Shown: positions 27,268 through 39,900 of the stretch, piece by piece
How positions within the stretch are numbered: position 1 is the stretch's first letter
Layout: each line of letters opens with the position of its first letter
NCBI GenBank assembly: GCA_040954595.2
Contig: CM082577.2
Span: 2,108,001 to 2,172,000 of the forward strand
From: Balanoglossus misakiensis
Taxonomy: Eukaryota; Hemichordata
Direction of reading: 5' to 3'
Length of the DNA: 64,000 bases
Program-made: the position numbers and the translations under genes
Notes under the pieces: generated by a model
Database searches by the model: none
What the model was told of the DNA's origin: nothing
The model's input: only the letters and a program-made list of their open reading frames with translations

Positions 27268-30240
27268 ATAGTTTTGTGACAGCATTAATTTGAGCACGCG
27301 GGAGCTAAAAGTTCTGTATTTTTTTAGGTTAGTCACAATCATGTTTTAAGAAATTGGAGATAATTTTGATGCATCACTCTATCAACTCTTGGGCAGAATG
27401 ACATCGCGTGAACTCAATCTGCAATCTCGCCATGCAGCTGCAACTCATCATCTTGTCTTTGGGTTTATTTTCAGGGCCAGGCCACGCATCACGCATCGAT
27501 GTGAGCGTATTAGCTCTTAAGAAACCTTTGGGCAGCGACAACACCTGCTTTTCTGATGTACAACGCTAAACAGTTTGCGATTTGTAGTAAACATCCTGTG
27601 TTGCTGCGTGATGTGCCCCCTGCATCGATACCCCCAAAGAATAGAGGTATGTTCTGTAAGCGACGAAGTTTAACGGTCAGTTCTCGGAAACGTTTTAATC
27701 TTGATGTCACACCTGCGCAGTTTTAAGTCTGTCGTTTCCAATTGATGTCATGTCGGTAAAAAATTACATTGTCCCTGTGGGATATTTTTCTGGCTTATAG
27801 AAAAAAGTTGCTAGGGGCAACAAGAAGGGGACTTTGAAATTGTAGAATAATGACCAGATAAAACTTGATTCGTTCATGATTAAAACTCTTTAAAAACTTT
27901 GATAGGTCACGGCGAAACTATTATCGCCGTCCATTAAAACTGTTTGCATTGTTGCCTGCAACAAATCGACAAGGCTATTCTCCGTAACCGACGACATTTT
28001 CAAACCCATCAGCAAAAGTTCCGATTCAATCGGTAGGGATACATCACACGAGCCAGTGGAGACCTAGTCGGTCTGCTCGCTCGTATGGTAACGTCTTGCG
28101 AGCAAAAAAATCTAGAAAGGCGAATGTTTTTGCTATAGACAGATCTGTTGCCATGCCGACTAATGAGTATTTAACAAAGAATTTCATAAGTCTGCCCCAT
28201 TATGTGACCAGATTTTATGAAATTCCCCCAAAGTGATTGCAAAGTGACATATCTCGCGTGTATTATTATTCGATGATTAAAACGTGTATCGATATAAAAG
28301 CCCCTTTAGCTCCTGAAAAAATCACCTTGAATCAAGCTTAATATCTCGCATTCCACACAACACATTTTAGCGTACGTCGCGTCAGTGAACAAGCAATGAT
28401 ATTTTTCTTATCAGAAATGAGTTTGATCGATGGGTTCGTTAAATGCTATCACGGCAGGGGTTCGTTTAGTTAATAGCGATGGAAAATAGTCGATTTATGT
28501 GGCCACTTATTGCTATGGCATTTTCCATAACCTATACTCTGTAAATTAGGCATTAAGTTTTAAAATCCTCCATGAAAAAAATATGCTGAGTATTATTGGC
28601 GTAGGTGGCGTCCCGCACTTTGCCACGACAACCGGTAACCGTGATGGCGTTGGAATCGGACAAACACTGTAAAATGAAAACATTGTGATCGAGAACAGAG
28701 CCATGCCAATCTGACAGACGTTTTTTTCCCTTCGTTCCAGATATGCAAATGAGTACACCTGTATTTTGAAACGTCACATTGCCGAAAAATGTGCCCTGAA
28801 TTTCCCGCCATTTCAGAGAGAGAGAGAGAGAGAGGTGAGTGGGTGGCTTAGAAACCGCGCGAGTGTTCTTTAATGCTTTGCATCAATACTGCTTATTAAT
28901 AGAGCGAGCTATCTCACAATTGCCAATTCAGCGTAATTCCCTCGGGCAATGTGAAGTAATAGAGTAACATTACGTGTCTGACTAACCTCGGGTACGCTGC
29001 TACGTTTGAAATACTCTATCCTTGTAAAATATTGTTTTCGCTGTCAGCTGATATTCGGCGAAAAATGCTTAACGACGCCACCGCGAGCGACGTTGTTGCT
29101 AATCAAGCGAGCGAGGCCGCTGAACTCGGTTTATTTATTGTTTCAGATTAATATTTTCACTTGTTTATCACGCATTTATGAGTGCACGGTCACTCTGATA
29201 TTCCCGCCATCAATCATCAACGTGTTTTAATCGGGACACAGTCACCAAGTTATTAAATCGAACTTAATGGTGAGATGGGATTTGCGCGAAGCAGAGAACG
29301 GGTGTGTATAACTCGGCGAGAGGTGTATCTTGTGAAAGCAAAACACGCTTCCAAGATCCATGTTATTTGTAATGCTGTTCCTTTGGGATTTCACAAAGAT
29401 TGAATGTTTTATCTTCCGCGTTTATAGCTATGATTGCGCTGGGTGCAACACTTTAGATGAGTTGTTTAATATTTTATTTAGAAGGTCGCCTCCTGACCCC
29501 GCCTAAGTTCCGTGTGATTGCGTGGAAAGGTCGTAAAAGATGATCATGTTGACAATTATAAAGAGCTGTGACGGTCGTTTGTCGCGTTGATCCGTGAAAA
29601 AGTAATCACGAACGCATTGTTGTCCTTTGAAGTGTTAATTAACGTCCTAGCTCTGACAAAGAGATGATAAATGTGTCCTTGAAATTGTGTTTTAACACGA
29701 AGCAGGTGACACTTGGTCCTATAGCAACATCCAGCATTCGTAAAACCAGCCAGAAGTCGGTTGCCTTGGATCGGATCACAAAATAAAACGTGTATTCGTG
29801 TCACAGTGCATTGGCGCATTGTCAATGAACCGTCTTTTCTAAAAGTGGTTATGGCTATGCATCATGTAGGCAGAATCGAAGCCTATATCCTGTCTATGTA
29901 TGGAGTCTCTGAATAGACATATAATGGTTTACTCGAAGGCTGTAGTCGTATGTTCAACCTGGCGACAGTTTTGATACTGAATGTTAGTGTCATTGCATGA
30001 ATGCGCCCTCCCCGGACGCCCTTCCTATAATCATGAGAGCAAGCAACAGTATATTAGTTGTAACTCATGGACTAATGGAGGCGCTGTTTCTGTGACAGTG
30101 ACAGAAGCGATTTCAGGTTAATCACATTCAATAGTAGTAGTAATACGTTTATACTTTGTAATAGTATTTATTCTTCAATGTACATTGTACTGAGCTAATA
30201 GAGGACCCAAAACATACACGGAAATTGTTTCTATGGAACG
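27268..30240. other. Intergenic DNA, no gene recognised
   Basis: No coding sequence supported. A (AG)10 run lies at 28815-28834. The right end adjoins the presumed 3' end of the minus-strand VWD gene. Confidence 0.5.
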
Positions 30241-30246
30241 TTTATT
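30241..30246 (-). terminator. Candidate poly(A) signal of the VWD gene
   Basis: TTTATT on the plus strand gives AATAAA on the minus strand, about 240 nt downstream of the proposed stop codon. A second candidate lies at 30167-30172. Cleavage site not determined. Confidence 0.4.
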
Positions 30247-30486
30247 GATTTCGTGATGACCTGCTAGTATCGCGACAGATGAGTTTGATGTATACAGCTA
30301 ATGCAACCAAAATCTGCCCATCTAAAAATCTGTTTTACAAGTAAAGAGATCCGTTACTTCCTACACCACCATGTCCTGAAGTTTAATCCGATTTGATAAT
30401 CACTTGAAGGTTTTAATCCTTGTTTCGTACCGGAGCAGTTCTGTTCTCCTGAAATATCGAGTCTTGGCGCAAGTGTGCCAGGTGTA

Positions 30487-30530
30487 TCAGCAGCTGAAAT
30501 CGAAAAGTGAAAAGAAAATACAGATATGAT

Positions 30531-30624
<94 letters not shown>

Positions 30625-33600
30625 ATAAATATTGTGCTTCATCCTCCACACTGACAAACTTTGGAAGTGGGACTAACCTGCCCTGGACCACCCAGCTCTC
30701 TACAAACTCGTGAAGGGTGAGGGGATTGCCATCCTTGTCGAAGAAATCGTCATTCTCCAGCCCGTCAGCGTCGCCAAGGAGACCACACACGTTTCCGGAC
30801 AACGCGGAGATGATCTTCACCTCGACCGTGCGGTCACCGTCCCAGTTGATGACAATGTCTGGATGTATGGACACCAACAAGTTGCCTTCGGATTTCACGA
30901 TGTTCACAACTTGCCCTGCGGTAGTGGTTATTGCCAACGGCAGTGCAGCCAGAGAAACTATACCATTATCTACCTATGTTCAGAGAAAGACAGCGCGAGA
31001 GTATGAAAATCGAGTCAGGATTATTCACTTGATAGTTCACATGTACAATTTTCATCGCGTAATACAGGAAGCCATACTCACAAGCAAACGCAAATCTCGG
31101 TGCAGCTCAATTGAGACATCGCCGACCTGAACCAGAACGGCGGCAATCCTCGAGACATGGTGACCATGGTTGTGCCCGGCGACATTTTTCACGTACACGA
31201 TGAACGACGGGTTGTCATTCAGGCAATCCATGACCAACGTGTAAGTGCAGTTGCCTTGGAAACTGAACTTGGCGTTGTCGAAAGTCACGAAGTGCGGGTC
31301 TCCCTCGCCGCTACCCTCTGAACGTAGAGAGGGGTGACATGTTAGTAATCAGCACTAGAGGCGTTTTAGTCGCAGAAAATGGTGCCAAGTGGAAAATTTG
31401 ATTTGCTGCGATCAAACAAAATGTTCTCTTACCATGTGTGGGTCCCTCCGTGGGCAAACCAGTTGCGCCTTCGGGTGCTGTGGAAATGGAAAGCGAAGAA
31501 GGCAACAACGAAAATAATTTAATGCAACAAAAAGAGTCATGGTTATTTTCAAGGTATCTGGTTCTTACATGTCGTCTTTAAAATGTCTTATTTTTGTAGG
31601 AATTTCGGTCTTCTGTTGGAACTGTACAATATAGGTGCGTGCGTCAGGAAAGCACGTGGTCAGGCTCAGCTACGCTTAATTCGCGGCCTCTAAATAAATT
31701 GTCGATGACAGCGGAGTCAGGGAGTGAACTCCTGGTATTGAACGGACCACGCCGCCACCGGCGATAAAGAAGATCGAAAAGAAGACTCGTTTCGCTCATA
31801 CCTGCACAGCATACCCTGTCGCCCAACGAAGCTGGCGAACATTGACAGCCATCGGAGGCCAAGTATTCGGGGTTCTCGCAGTCTGAGTAGCGGCAGGCTC
31901 CATCACATTCATCGGAACAGACCTGTACATCCGGGTCATCTGTAAAGCATTTAATTTCAATGCCAGTTTACAAAGTGTGCGAATCAAATGAAATTATTTC
32001 AACACGTCGAGTCGTTTATGTCAAGAAGCTCTCCAAATTTTCAGTTTAATATTGGCCGGCCATCTTTCACGATCCCTCTTGTCGTGCCTTACATCCTGGC
32101 AGTTTTGTTAATTTGTAGTTCAACTGGGACTAGAACCATGCCTAAGTGTTTGCCTGACTGGGCTACCAAGCAACACGAAGAAATCAAAGTTATTTGACAT
32201 ACCAACGCAGCAGGTGTGGGCTTGTCCACCGATGGTGGCGCAATAGCAGACGCCCTCAGCTTGTTTCTCCCCCAACAAACATTCAGGTCGGCATTCACCG
32301 CCGCAGTCCGCCGTGCATTCCGGAACCACTGGGTTACCTTGACAACGGGGAAAACAACAAAAAATCAAAGAGAGTCCACGGCTGCCACTTTCATGTACAT
32401 TAACCCTAACCATCGTCAACACTGACTCTCAGTATGAACGTAAAATTACTTAACGTGAGGTAGGACAATATCTGTTCGAAGAGTACGATGACTTCTTCAA
32501 TCCTCTTTTTAGTTAAAACCCTACCCCACTCCAATTCGAATATAAATTCGCCTTTGCTTACGTATGCAGCAGTTTCGTCCCAAACCACAGGTGCACCCTG
32601 AGGGCGCTACCATCTCACCCTGTTCACAACTCTCACGACACTGTCCAGAACAGTTGCCGCATGGCCAGGAGCTCGGGTCATCTGCGGGTGGAAAGACGTA
32701 ACGATAATCAAGCGAAAATAACAACTTTAGATCTAATATTTCTCCCGAGACACAGTTATAAAATGTTTACTTTTGGCAATTGACACTAAAAGTTTATATT
32801 CCATGTGAAGGTGCCGAAGTTCTAGCTGTTGGAAGGGGAGACAGAAACCGCGAGAATTACACAAGGAGCATTTTCAACTCCTCCTGACTGCCACAGATTT
32901 TTATTCACTTAGTCTCAGGTGATTTTACCTTGTACTGACGGTAAAGTGTTAATTCTCGGGGTGTAGTGGGGAGGAGTGAGGAGGGTTTACTTACCGATAC
33001 AGCACACGGAATCTCCCCCGCATTTACAGCCAGAGGGCGCTACCATTTCCAGGGCCGAGCAGTACTGGTAACGACAGATGCCGCCACACCCCGCGCCACA
33101 ATCCTCAGCTGTGGGGTCATCTGTAAAAGACGGGGGAATGATCAGCCGATGAAAAATCGAACCAATCAATCAATCAATTAGACACGGTAACAACCAACTT
33201 ACAACCAAACCAACCATTCAATGGTCCCATCCATCCGTCCATCAATTTATCGCTCGATCAGTCGACTATTCTTCCGTTCCTTCCTTCCTTCCATCCTTCA
33301 TTCATTCATTCCTCCGTCATTCGTTCGTTCATTCATCATCTCCAAAAGCACAAAAACCCGTTTACGTCGGTGTTAACGATAAGGTGGACCCAGAACGAAT
33401 CGCACTTATTGACTTACTAATGCAACAGTCCTCGGCACTTCCAGCACATCGACAGTGTCCCGGTGCTATCATCTCTGTTGCCCCGCAGTCATCGCGACAT
33501 GCTCCGTCACAGACACCGCAAGTATCTAATGAATAAATAGTTTTTCGAATACTTACTTAAGATGCTGTTCACACAAGCGCAACAATTTTGTACTTTAAAA

Positions 33601-34056
33601 TATTTACTGCAATGCTTGTTGGTACATGTACCCACGCTGTCACAAAAACGCAGAAACACAAATACAGCCTCGGACAGGCGGACAGACAAGACAAGACAAG
33701 ACAAGACAGACAGACAGACAGACAGACAGATGCCGTGACTTACCCGACTGTCGACCATACAAGTGTTTCATTGCTTTACCAGTCTTCTGCAGAACAAACT
33801 GGAAAGACCAATGGTATTGTGAATTTGGCATGATGCCATGTATGTTTGAATCCCCGCGTTTTTCGTCTTATAATAACATTCTTATAGTTTGTTCAACAAT
33901 GTAACGCTCGTCGAGGCTTCATCACTACCTCCGACCAGGTTTGCTACTCATTTTTTTTCATGTGGCACATACCTCATTTTCCGGCTTCCCGCCAAAAGCG
34001 ACGTGAACGCCGCACCAAAGCAGACAAACAATCAGCGATACTTTGAACCAAGTCAT
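30487..34056 (-). CDS. Secreted protein: five 8-Cys modules plus VWD domain
   Basis: Eleven coding exons (5' to 3': 34056-33973, 33786-33744, 33525-33418, 33120-32995, 32681-32562, 32337-32203, 31939-31802, 31477-31433, 31317-31082, 30973-30678, 30493-30487) close in frame to 445 aa. Residues 1-21 form a signal peptide (hydrophobic VSLIVCLLWCGVHVAF). Residues about 43-251 are five modules, each on its own phase 1-1 exon, sharing C-x(2,3)-C-x3-C-x(3,4)-C-x10-C-x-C-x(5,9)-CC. A short linker exon follows (residues 252-266). A VWD domain then runs from GDPHFVTFD (272-280) through CGLLGDADG (408-416) to ESWVVQ and a terminal Cys. VWD domains act in extracellular multimerisation or adhesion; the ligand here is unknown. 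I do not recognise the eight-Cys module. The CGLCG signature usual in VWD reads CGLLG, so a cysteine is missing. The last 7-nt coding end is the least certain part. Confidence 0.82.
30532..30624. repeat. (TCA/ATC)n microsatellite inside last VWD-gene intron
   Basis: About 31 trinucleotide units lie in the intron between the last two coding exons of the minus-strand gene. Translated on the minus strand it gives a false poly-Met tail to the VWD frame. The clean donor (CAG then GTTAGT) at 30677 shows that the repeat is intronic. Confidence 0.95.
33163..33340. repeat. Degenerate tetranucleotide repeats in intron
   Basis: Intron 3 of the VWD gene contains decayed runs of CAAT, CCAA, TCCA, TTCC, ATTC and TTCG-type tetranucleotides in succession. 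Confidence 0.7.
33673..33730. repeat. (GACAA)n/(GACA)n microsatellite in intron
   Basis: Pentanucleotide GACAA units pass into tetranucleotide GACA units, just downstream of the donor of the 43-nt second coding exon of the minus-strand VWD gene. Confidence 0.9.
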
Positions 34057-36955
34057 TCCTCTCGTGTTTCTAGACAACCGTCCACAAGTGCAGGCAAGTA
34101 ACCTGTTGAAACAAAATGCGGTCGGTGAAATTTTGTGTGGCAAGCTTCATATTTGTAAGTCGTAGAGTCGGAACCTCTGATGTATGTCGCCTATTACGTG
34201 GCAGAACAGCTGGTATGGCATGTGCGACGCAGTCGAATTGTGAAATATTACATAATTTGCTCATGATGAAACATGGGATGTAGTTTCTATGGAAAACATA
34301 AGTGTGATATAAAATGCAGTGTCACATTAACAAATGAAAACTCGACGACAAAGCGGAGTTTTATTCGGCGTTTTGGTCAAGTGTTACACGGCAGGGTCCT
34401 CGCTTTTCCCAGTGGTTGGATAGATCTCACAACAGAAATATATTGGAAGGGTGAAAAGTGGACAGAAAATCTATTCACACGCTTACCTTGGGATGATCAA
34501 AGTCAACAACAAGCGGTAAAGCCCAGATGCAAAAAATGTCTCTCTTCTGTTCGTTTGGCGGACAACTGAAACCAGCACTCCTGGAAAAGTCGTGTCAGAA
34601 ACTAAAGTGGATAAAAACCGAAATGTTACGCCAATTTGAAGTCTCCTGGTGACATAACTTACGGTGTCTTGCGACAATTGACAGGCCAACCTGTTCAATG
34701 ATCTATGTGTGTCTGTACAGGTACGCGGGTATGTACGCGTGATTGACCATTTCGATACAGCAAAAAAGAGGCCTGCGTGAAATTACGCAAACATTTACCT
34801 CGATAACAAATCATTGCCTTTTCTATTTCTGTCGGGTCGAATTCCTGTTTTGCATTGATATGACGGTTTTTATCCTTTACTTTTGGGGAGAATGGAGGTC
34901 TGTGGTATACATCCATGAGGGCGGGGGTGCAGAAAGAAGAGGGTGGGGCGGGGCGGGTCTGCACAGCTGTACTGGGTGTGATGGAGGGGGTTATGACAGA
35001 TGGGTAGGGAAACGGCTCCAAATTCGATGGCACTGTCGTCGGAGGGGGGGGGGGCATATTTGAAAGTATTATCCCCGTACCAAGTTAATCTGTTTGTCTT
35101 TATTTCCGGAGATTAAAAGCATAAATGTCATCCGGTCCATGCAGACAGTTATGTAAACTGGGCTCGTGCATATTTGGTTCTTCAGACGGCTGACGTCATT
35201 GTATACACAAACATAAATTATATCCTTAAACTTTTTTCCACGAAATAATTCGTTTTCTTGACAGATTTTTTGTGTCACCACCAGGTGTTCCCCAGTTCTG
35301 ATTTGACGGGAATTAATTCCCTCTCAGCAGAAGAATTTCCACGTAGGCAACTTTAACTGTATAGTGCAATGTATACATATAGTGTACACGCGACGAAACG
35401 TATCGCATCGATTTATCCTTCCTCAGAGCGAAATCTCTCACGTTGGCAACTGTACTGATCGACAGCCTGGCGCCGAAAAAATAATTACACACCGAAAATG
35501 ACCGGTGGATTTTTGAGAACAATTGCACAATTTATGTGTATTACTTTTCCCCCATTTCATAAAATGTTTATATTAGCTATTAAAGCAATCTGCTCCGTTT
35601 TCATGCACAGCAAATTGTGTAACCAGGCACTGGATCGGAATTTTGGTTTTCGATAAACTCTTTTTTTTCTCTCTAATTGATTTCTAGTCACAAAAATGCG
35701 GTTCTTATTTTACGGAAAAGTCACAATTTTTCGAAGAATGGTTCGAAAACAAAATCAGTTTCATTTCGATTTGTGATTAAGTTTTATCAAGTATTCAATG
35801 GTGCACCTGCACAACATCACGAAGTTTAAAAACTTGCCATTTTCCGGAGGCCTTGTATGTAGAACTACATCGTGGCGCACTAACACTAAAATACCTCTGC
35901 TGAATGCAAAACACATCACCTGTGCACGTGCATGCTTGCTTGCGAGATAAACTGCTTTCACTTATATCCCGTCTCACCACAATCATCGGTGACTCACTCC
36001 AATGTTTACAACAGTCAATAATACGCTTACACTCATTTTTTAAATAAACACCATCATTTATTAGATGTTCATACAAAACTGAAGATATAAATAATGCTCA
36101 GCAGACTTAAATGTTAGTGTGTGTTGATAGAGTTAAGAGTGTTATTTATGATATTTGGAAATATAAAAAAGTCTGACAGAGTCTTCTTTATATACAGAAA
36201 ACATGATGAACTGTAACAGTAGACAATGTGGAGCAAATAAATATGCTTTTTTTGTCAATTGCTTGCGGGTACACTACGACTCAGTCTAAATGTGTCTTAC
36301 AGTATCTCAAAAAACGATGTAATAAATAAACTCTCTTGAAACATTGCAAGGATTACCATTGCGTATAAAAATATGTCGAATATGAGAAGCTGAATCTCTA
36401 AAGTCCTCACAGGTGTGCGTTATTGTTACCATAGTAGCTTATTTATGAGAAGTGACATATTGGCACCACCATGTTCAGTTTGCGTTTATTGTCGTAGAGG
36501 GAGCTCTTCGTCAAATATACCTAAATTTCCAAATATACCTAAATTTCCAACACGCAAGTTATTCCAGTTTGAGTTTTTGAACGGCAAATAAAGTACTCTA
36601 TTGTTCTCGAAACACATTAGATAAGATGCTTTAGGTAACGGATTTCCAACCACAGCTTTCATTATTTTAATGGCATGCATTTGACTCGTATAATAGTAAA
36701 TATGTTAAATATGTCGGAGGCGTCTCCACACCCTCCGAGTGCATTGGCTGACATGTCATTTTTGAAAGCATCAGAACGTACCTGCATTATTATCACCCAC
36801 TGTATTACGCACGGCATTGTTATGCAAATGAACTCCCGGCAAACCTTGCGAGTTTAATATCCCAGTGGTTAATACTAATAGTATCACGGATCCAGTGAGA
36901 GTGGTTGTGTGTGTGTGTAACTAGTGTGTTTCGGCGTAGAATATAAACGGTCAAC
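34057..36955. other. Divergent intergenic region between VWD gene and 4-TM gene
   Basis: The two genes are head-to-head, with 2.9 kb between their start codons, so their promoters and 5' UTRs should lie here. No further gene was seen. It contains a run of 11 G at 35044-35054 and a short direct duplication near 36523-36553 (unit AAATATACCTAAATTTCC). No clear TATA box can be assigned; the ATATAAAC just before 36956 is too close to the ATG. Confidence 0.55.
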
Positions 36956-39900
36956 ATGTCGACGAAGGACTGGCACCCGTACACGAAATATTTAATCGCC
37001 CTCGCGATTCTAGGGACGGCGGCGTTTCTCTTCATCGGAGCCGGATCGGCGACGGACTACTGGATCACGTCGACGTTTCAGAACGCGACGGGGCACACCG
37101 AGGAAAGCCACAGCGGTTTGTGGCGAGTTTGTCGACGACAAGGACAAGAGTCAGGTATTAATAACATTGGCCTCCATGATGTTAACTGTTGCTTTTCTAT
37201 CCATTAGACCCACATAACTTAGACTAAACAGAATTCCCACCGCAGTTTACACCGTTCCAGGCGGAACTCTGATAATTGGGTCAGAACACTCACTTTTTAA
37301 CCTATCCAAACAAAACACATAAAAGAACACACCTCCCGACGTACATGAAGCGCCCTGACCCAACCTTCACTACAAATCCCACTTTCGGGTCATTTGTCCC
37401 AACATTAAATGATTACCAACATTTTAATTTAACATAAATAATTACTTGCGTTTTGATTATTACATTTAGTCAAAAGTGTCAGTGATAACATTCTAACGCG
37501 TGGCAGCAGATGCGTTAGATACTGTTGTCAAAGGGCGAGCGATTAGCGGTTGCAAATATCTTCTGGTCATATTCCCGGTATAATAATCTCGTTCAATCGT
37601 CGACATATGATCAGCTTTTGGGAGATTGGGTTTCACGTGTGATTTTTTTCTCTCTAAATACCTGAGGAGATTTTCTCTTGCATTGGTTGCCTGAGAAGTA
37701 CCATGTACACGTGACGTCATCAGGAGCTTGATTAACACCTTGATCGCACCTTGGTCAAGGTGAAAACCGAAAACTGGGGAGGGCGGACTCAGGGGAGGGG
37801 GGTCACGACACAAACATTGTGTTAGGCCACCGAACTTTTTAGATCGGCTGACAATGCAGTCTACGCTTTTCTTTTCTTCTTTGGTTGTTTTATTTTCCGC
37901 GGTCTCAACTCGCTGATAAAATACATAAGGTCAGCGGAACAACCTCTTTGTACGTCGACGAGAGGTACAGCGCGTTTATGAATGTGCGTGACCTCGGCGC
38001 TCGTACACAAAAGTGTGGGCTTTACGTGTTCTGTGGCTCCAAGGAGACCATGTAGCCGTTTCTTAAAGGTGGAACTTCGCTGTGAGTTCCTGTCGGCAAC
38101 TCGCACAGAAAGTTGATTTTGGTAGTAACAGTTTCACGCCTATCAGTCTTCCCACCGATTATTTCTGAAAATTGCCATTACACCTAGACTACCCAGACTG
38201 TCGTTGTAAAGTTTCAGAACAGACAGGTGACCGTATAGTAATGCCCAGAAACCAATTACGCGCAAGCAGCATTCGCATGCACATTCACTTACTTTGCAAT
38301 CACGAGCAAATGTTATCACGACCTTGGGTTTGCCTGTAAATTGCTTCGGCATCGCAACTACAGTTCAACATTCTGGGGGAAATGACAGGGGCCATCCCCA
38401 TCTGCAGCTCAACAGCGTTGGTAAATGACAGTGTTAATTACGGCGCACAACTCATTACCGGGTTCTTTCTTTCAGCGTTCCAGTGTGTGAATATCGATTT
38501 TACTGACGTGCCGGAGAAAGACACTCCTGGTTATGACTACTGGCTCACAATGTACGGTAAGTCGTCGTTACGTGTTAATATGTCACCCGTGTGTAAATTG
38601 ACGTAAATTCTGAACTCTTTGGTCGGTTCTAGTTTGTGCACGACCCCTCCACCACGTCTTACAATATGGACTTAAGTTTTCATTAAGTGCGTCAATTAAG
38701 ATTCTAGTATATATTGATTACTTGGATGGGAAAACGTGACTATGTGACTATACATTAGCACGCCGTGGATGCAATAAATTTTCAGTATTTAATTTTTTTA
38801 TTTCGCTTGGTTTTACGGCACTTTCTCCGTGTAAATATCAGAATTAAAGACGAAACCCCTTCTTGAACATGTTGAATGTTTACGTTGTGATGGGATTTCG
38901 AACAATTTTACGATCAAAAGGCGTCCACCCTACTTTACCGGTGAAGGCGAATGTGTCTGCTTTGTGTGTTTATTTAGGGCATGACAACGCTGAAAGGTTT
39001 CCCCGCGCGGAATAATACCGATGCATATAATAGCTTTCTTGATTCGGTTGATGTATGGACTCAAATTCAATTTGCTATAACCAAATTAGCGACCTGCTTT
39101 TCACAATGACTTCTGATTATCAGTGAAATGACCCCATACAGCAACACCACGTACAATGCCACACACGCATAGGGTTTTCACCGACAGGCAAAATGTTGTA
39201 GACGAAGAAATGACATCGACGTGCGGTGCGAGGAACGATCTTCAGTGAACGTTATCGGGGCTCCATTTCTCGTTGGTTGCAAACTCACGTTTTACGTATA
39301 CGTTACTGTCAGTTCAGTTGTAAGAGCGCTGCAGTGCTCTGTGTTTGCCAAACGTTGATCATTATTCCGTACACGTCGCCGGGAAGTTGCGCTTGAAGTG
39401 ACGGAAAACGTATCATTAGTATTTGCTCTCGATCCGGATAATTCAAAGAAAACACCCTTTATTAGTTGAAATGTCGAGTGCCTGTTCCACTCGGCGTTAA
39501 AATCGATCAAATTGCCAACTTCGTGAAAACAGGCTGTCAAAATAAGCACTGTGTTAAAATGTTTTGATGAAGAACCCATGACGCATGAAAAAGGTTCCAA
39601 GCTGTTTTGCTCTTTTTTTGTTTGTCTACGAATTGACATTCAGCTTTTATTTCCACTTCGAGTTTCTCTAAGCTCATATAATTTAACGACTTTTTGTGAG
39701 ACGGAGTCAGTGACGAATGTAACCACCTGTTGATTAGATAAAAGCACGCAAATATCCATTCTCCACAAAATACCACTAGGGGATAGGCTATAACAGGGGG
39801 GAAATGCCAGAAGTTTGTGCCAAAACAGTACAACATTGCTGCATGGTGCACGTGCGATTTCTGTAAAATCGGTCGCTGTAGAACGCTGTAGAACACGCAA

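Noticed and set aside
30413-30660. Poly-Met C-terminal extension of the VWD protein
   Set aside because: The frame runs through an intron: a strong donor (CAG then GTTAGT) lies at the end of the VWD exon, and the Met run is the (ATC)n microsatellite.
34695-35057. Proline-rich 120-codon minus-strand frame
   Set aside because: Proline content comes from the G-rich/C-rich stretch near 34920-35054; no splice link to the VWD gene, whose own start at 34056 closes its model.
36940-36955. ATATAAAC as a TATA box for the four-TM gene
   Set aside because: It lies within about 15 bp of the start codon, too close to position transcription upstream of the ATG.
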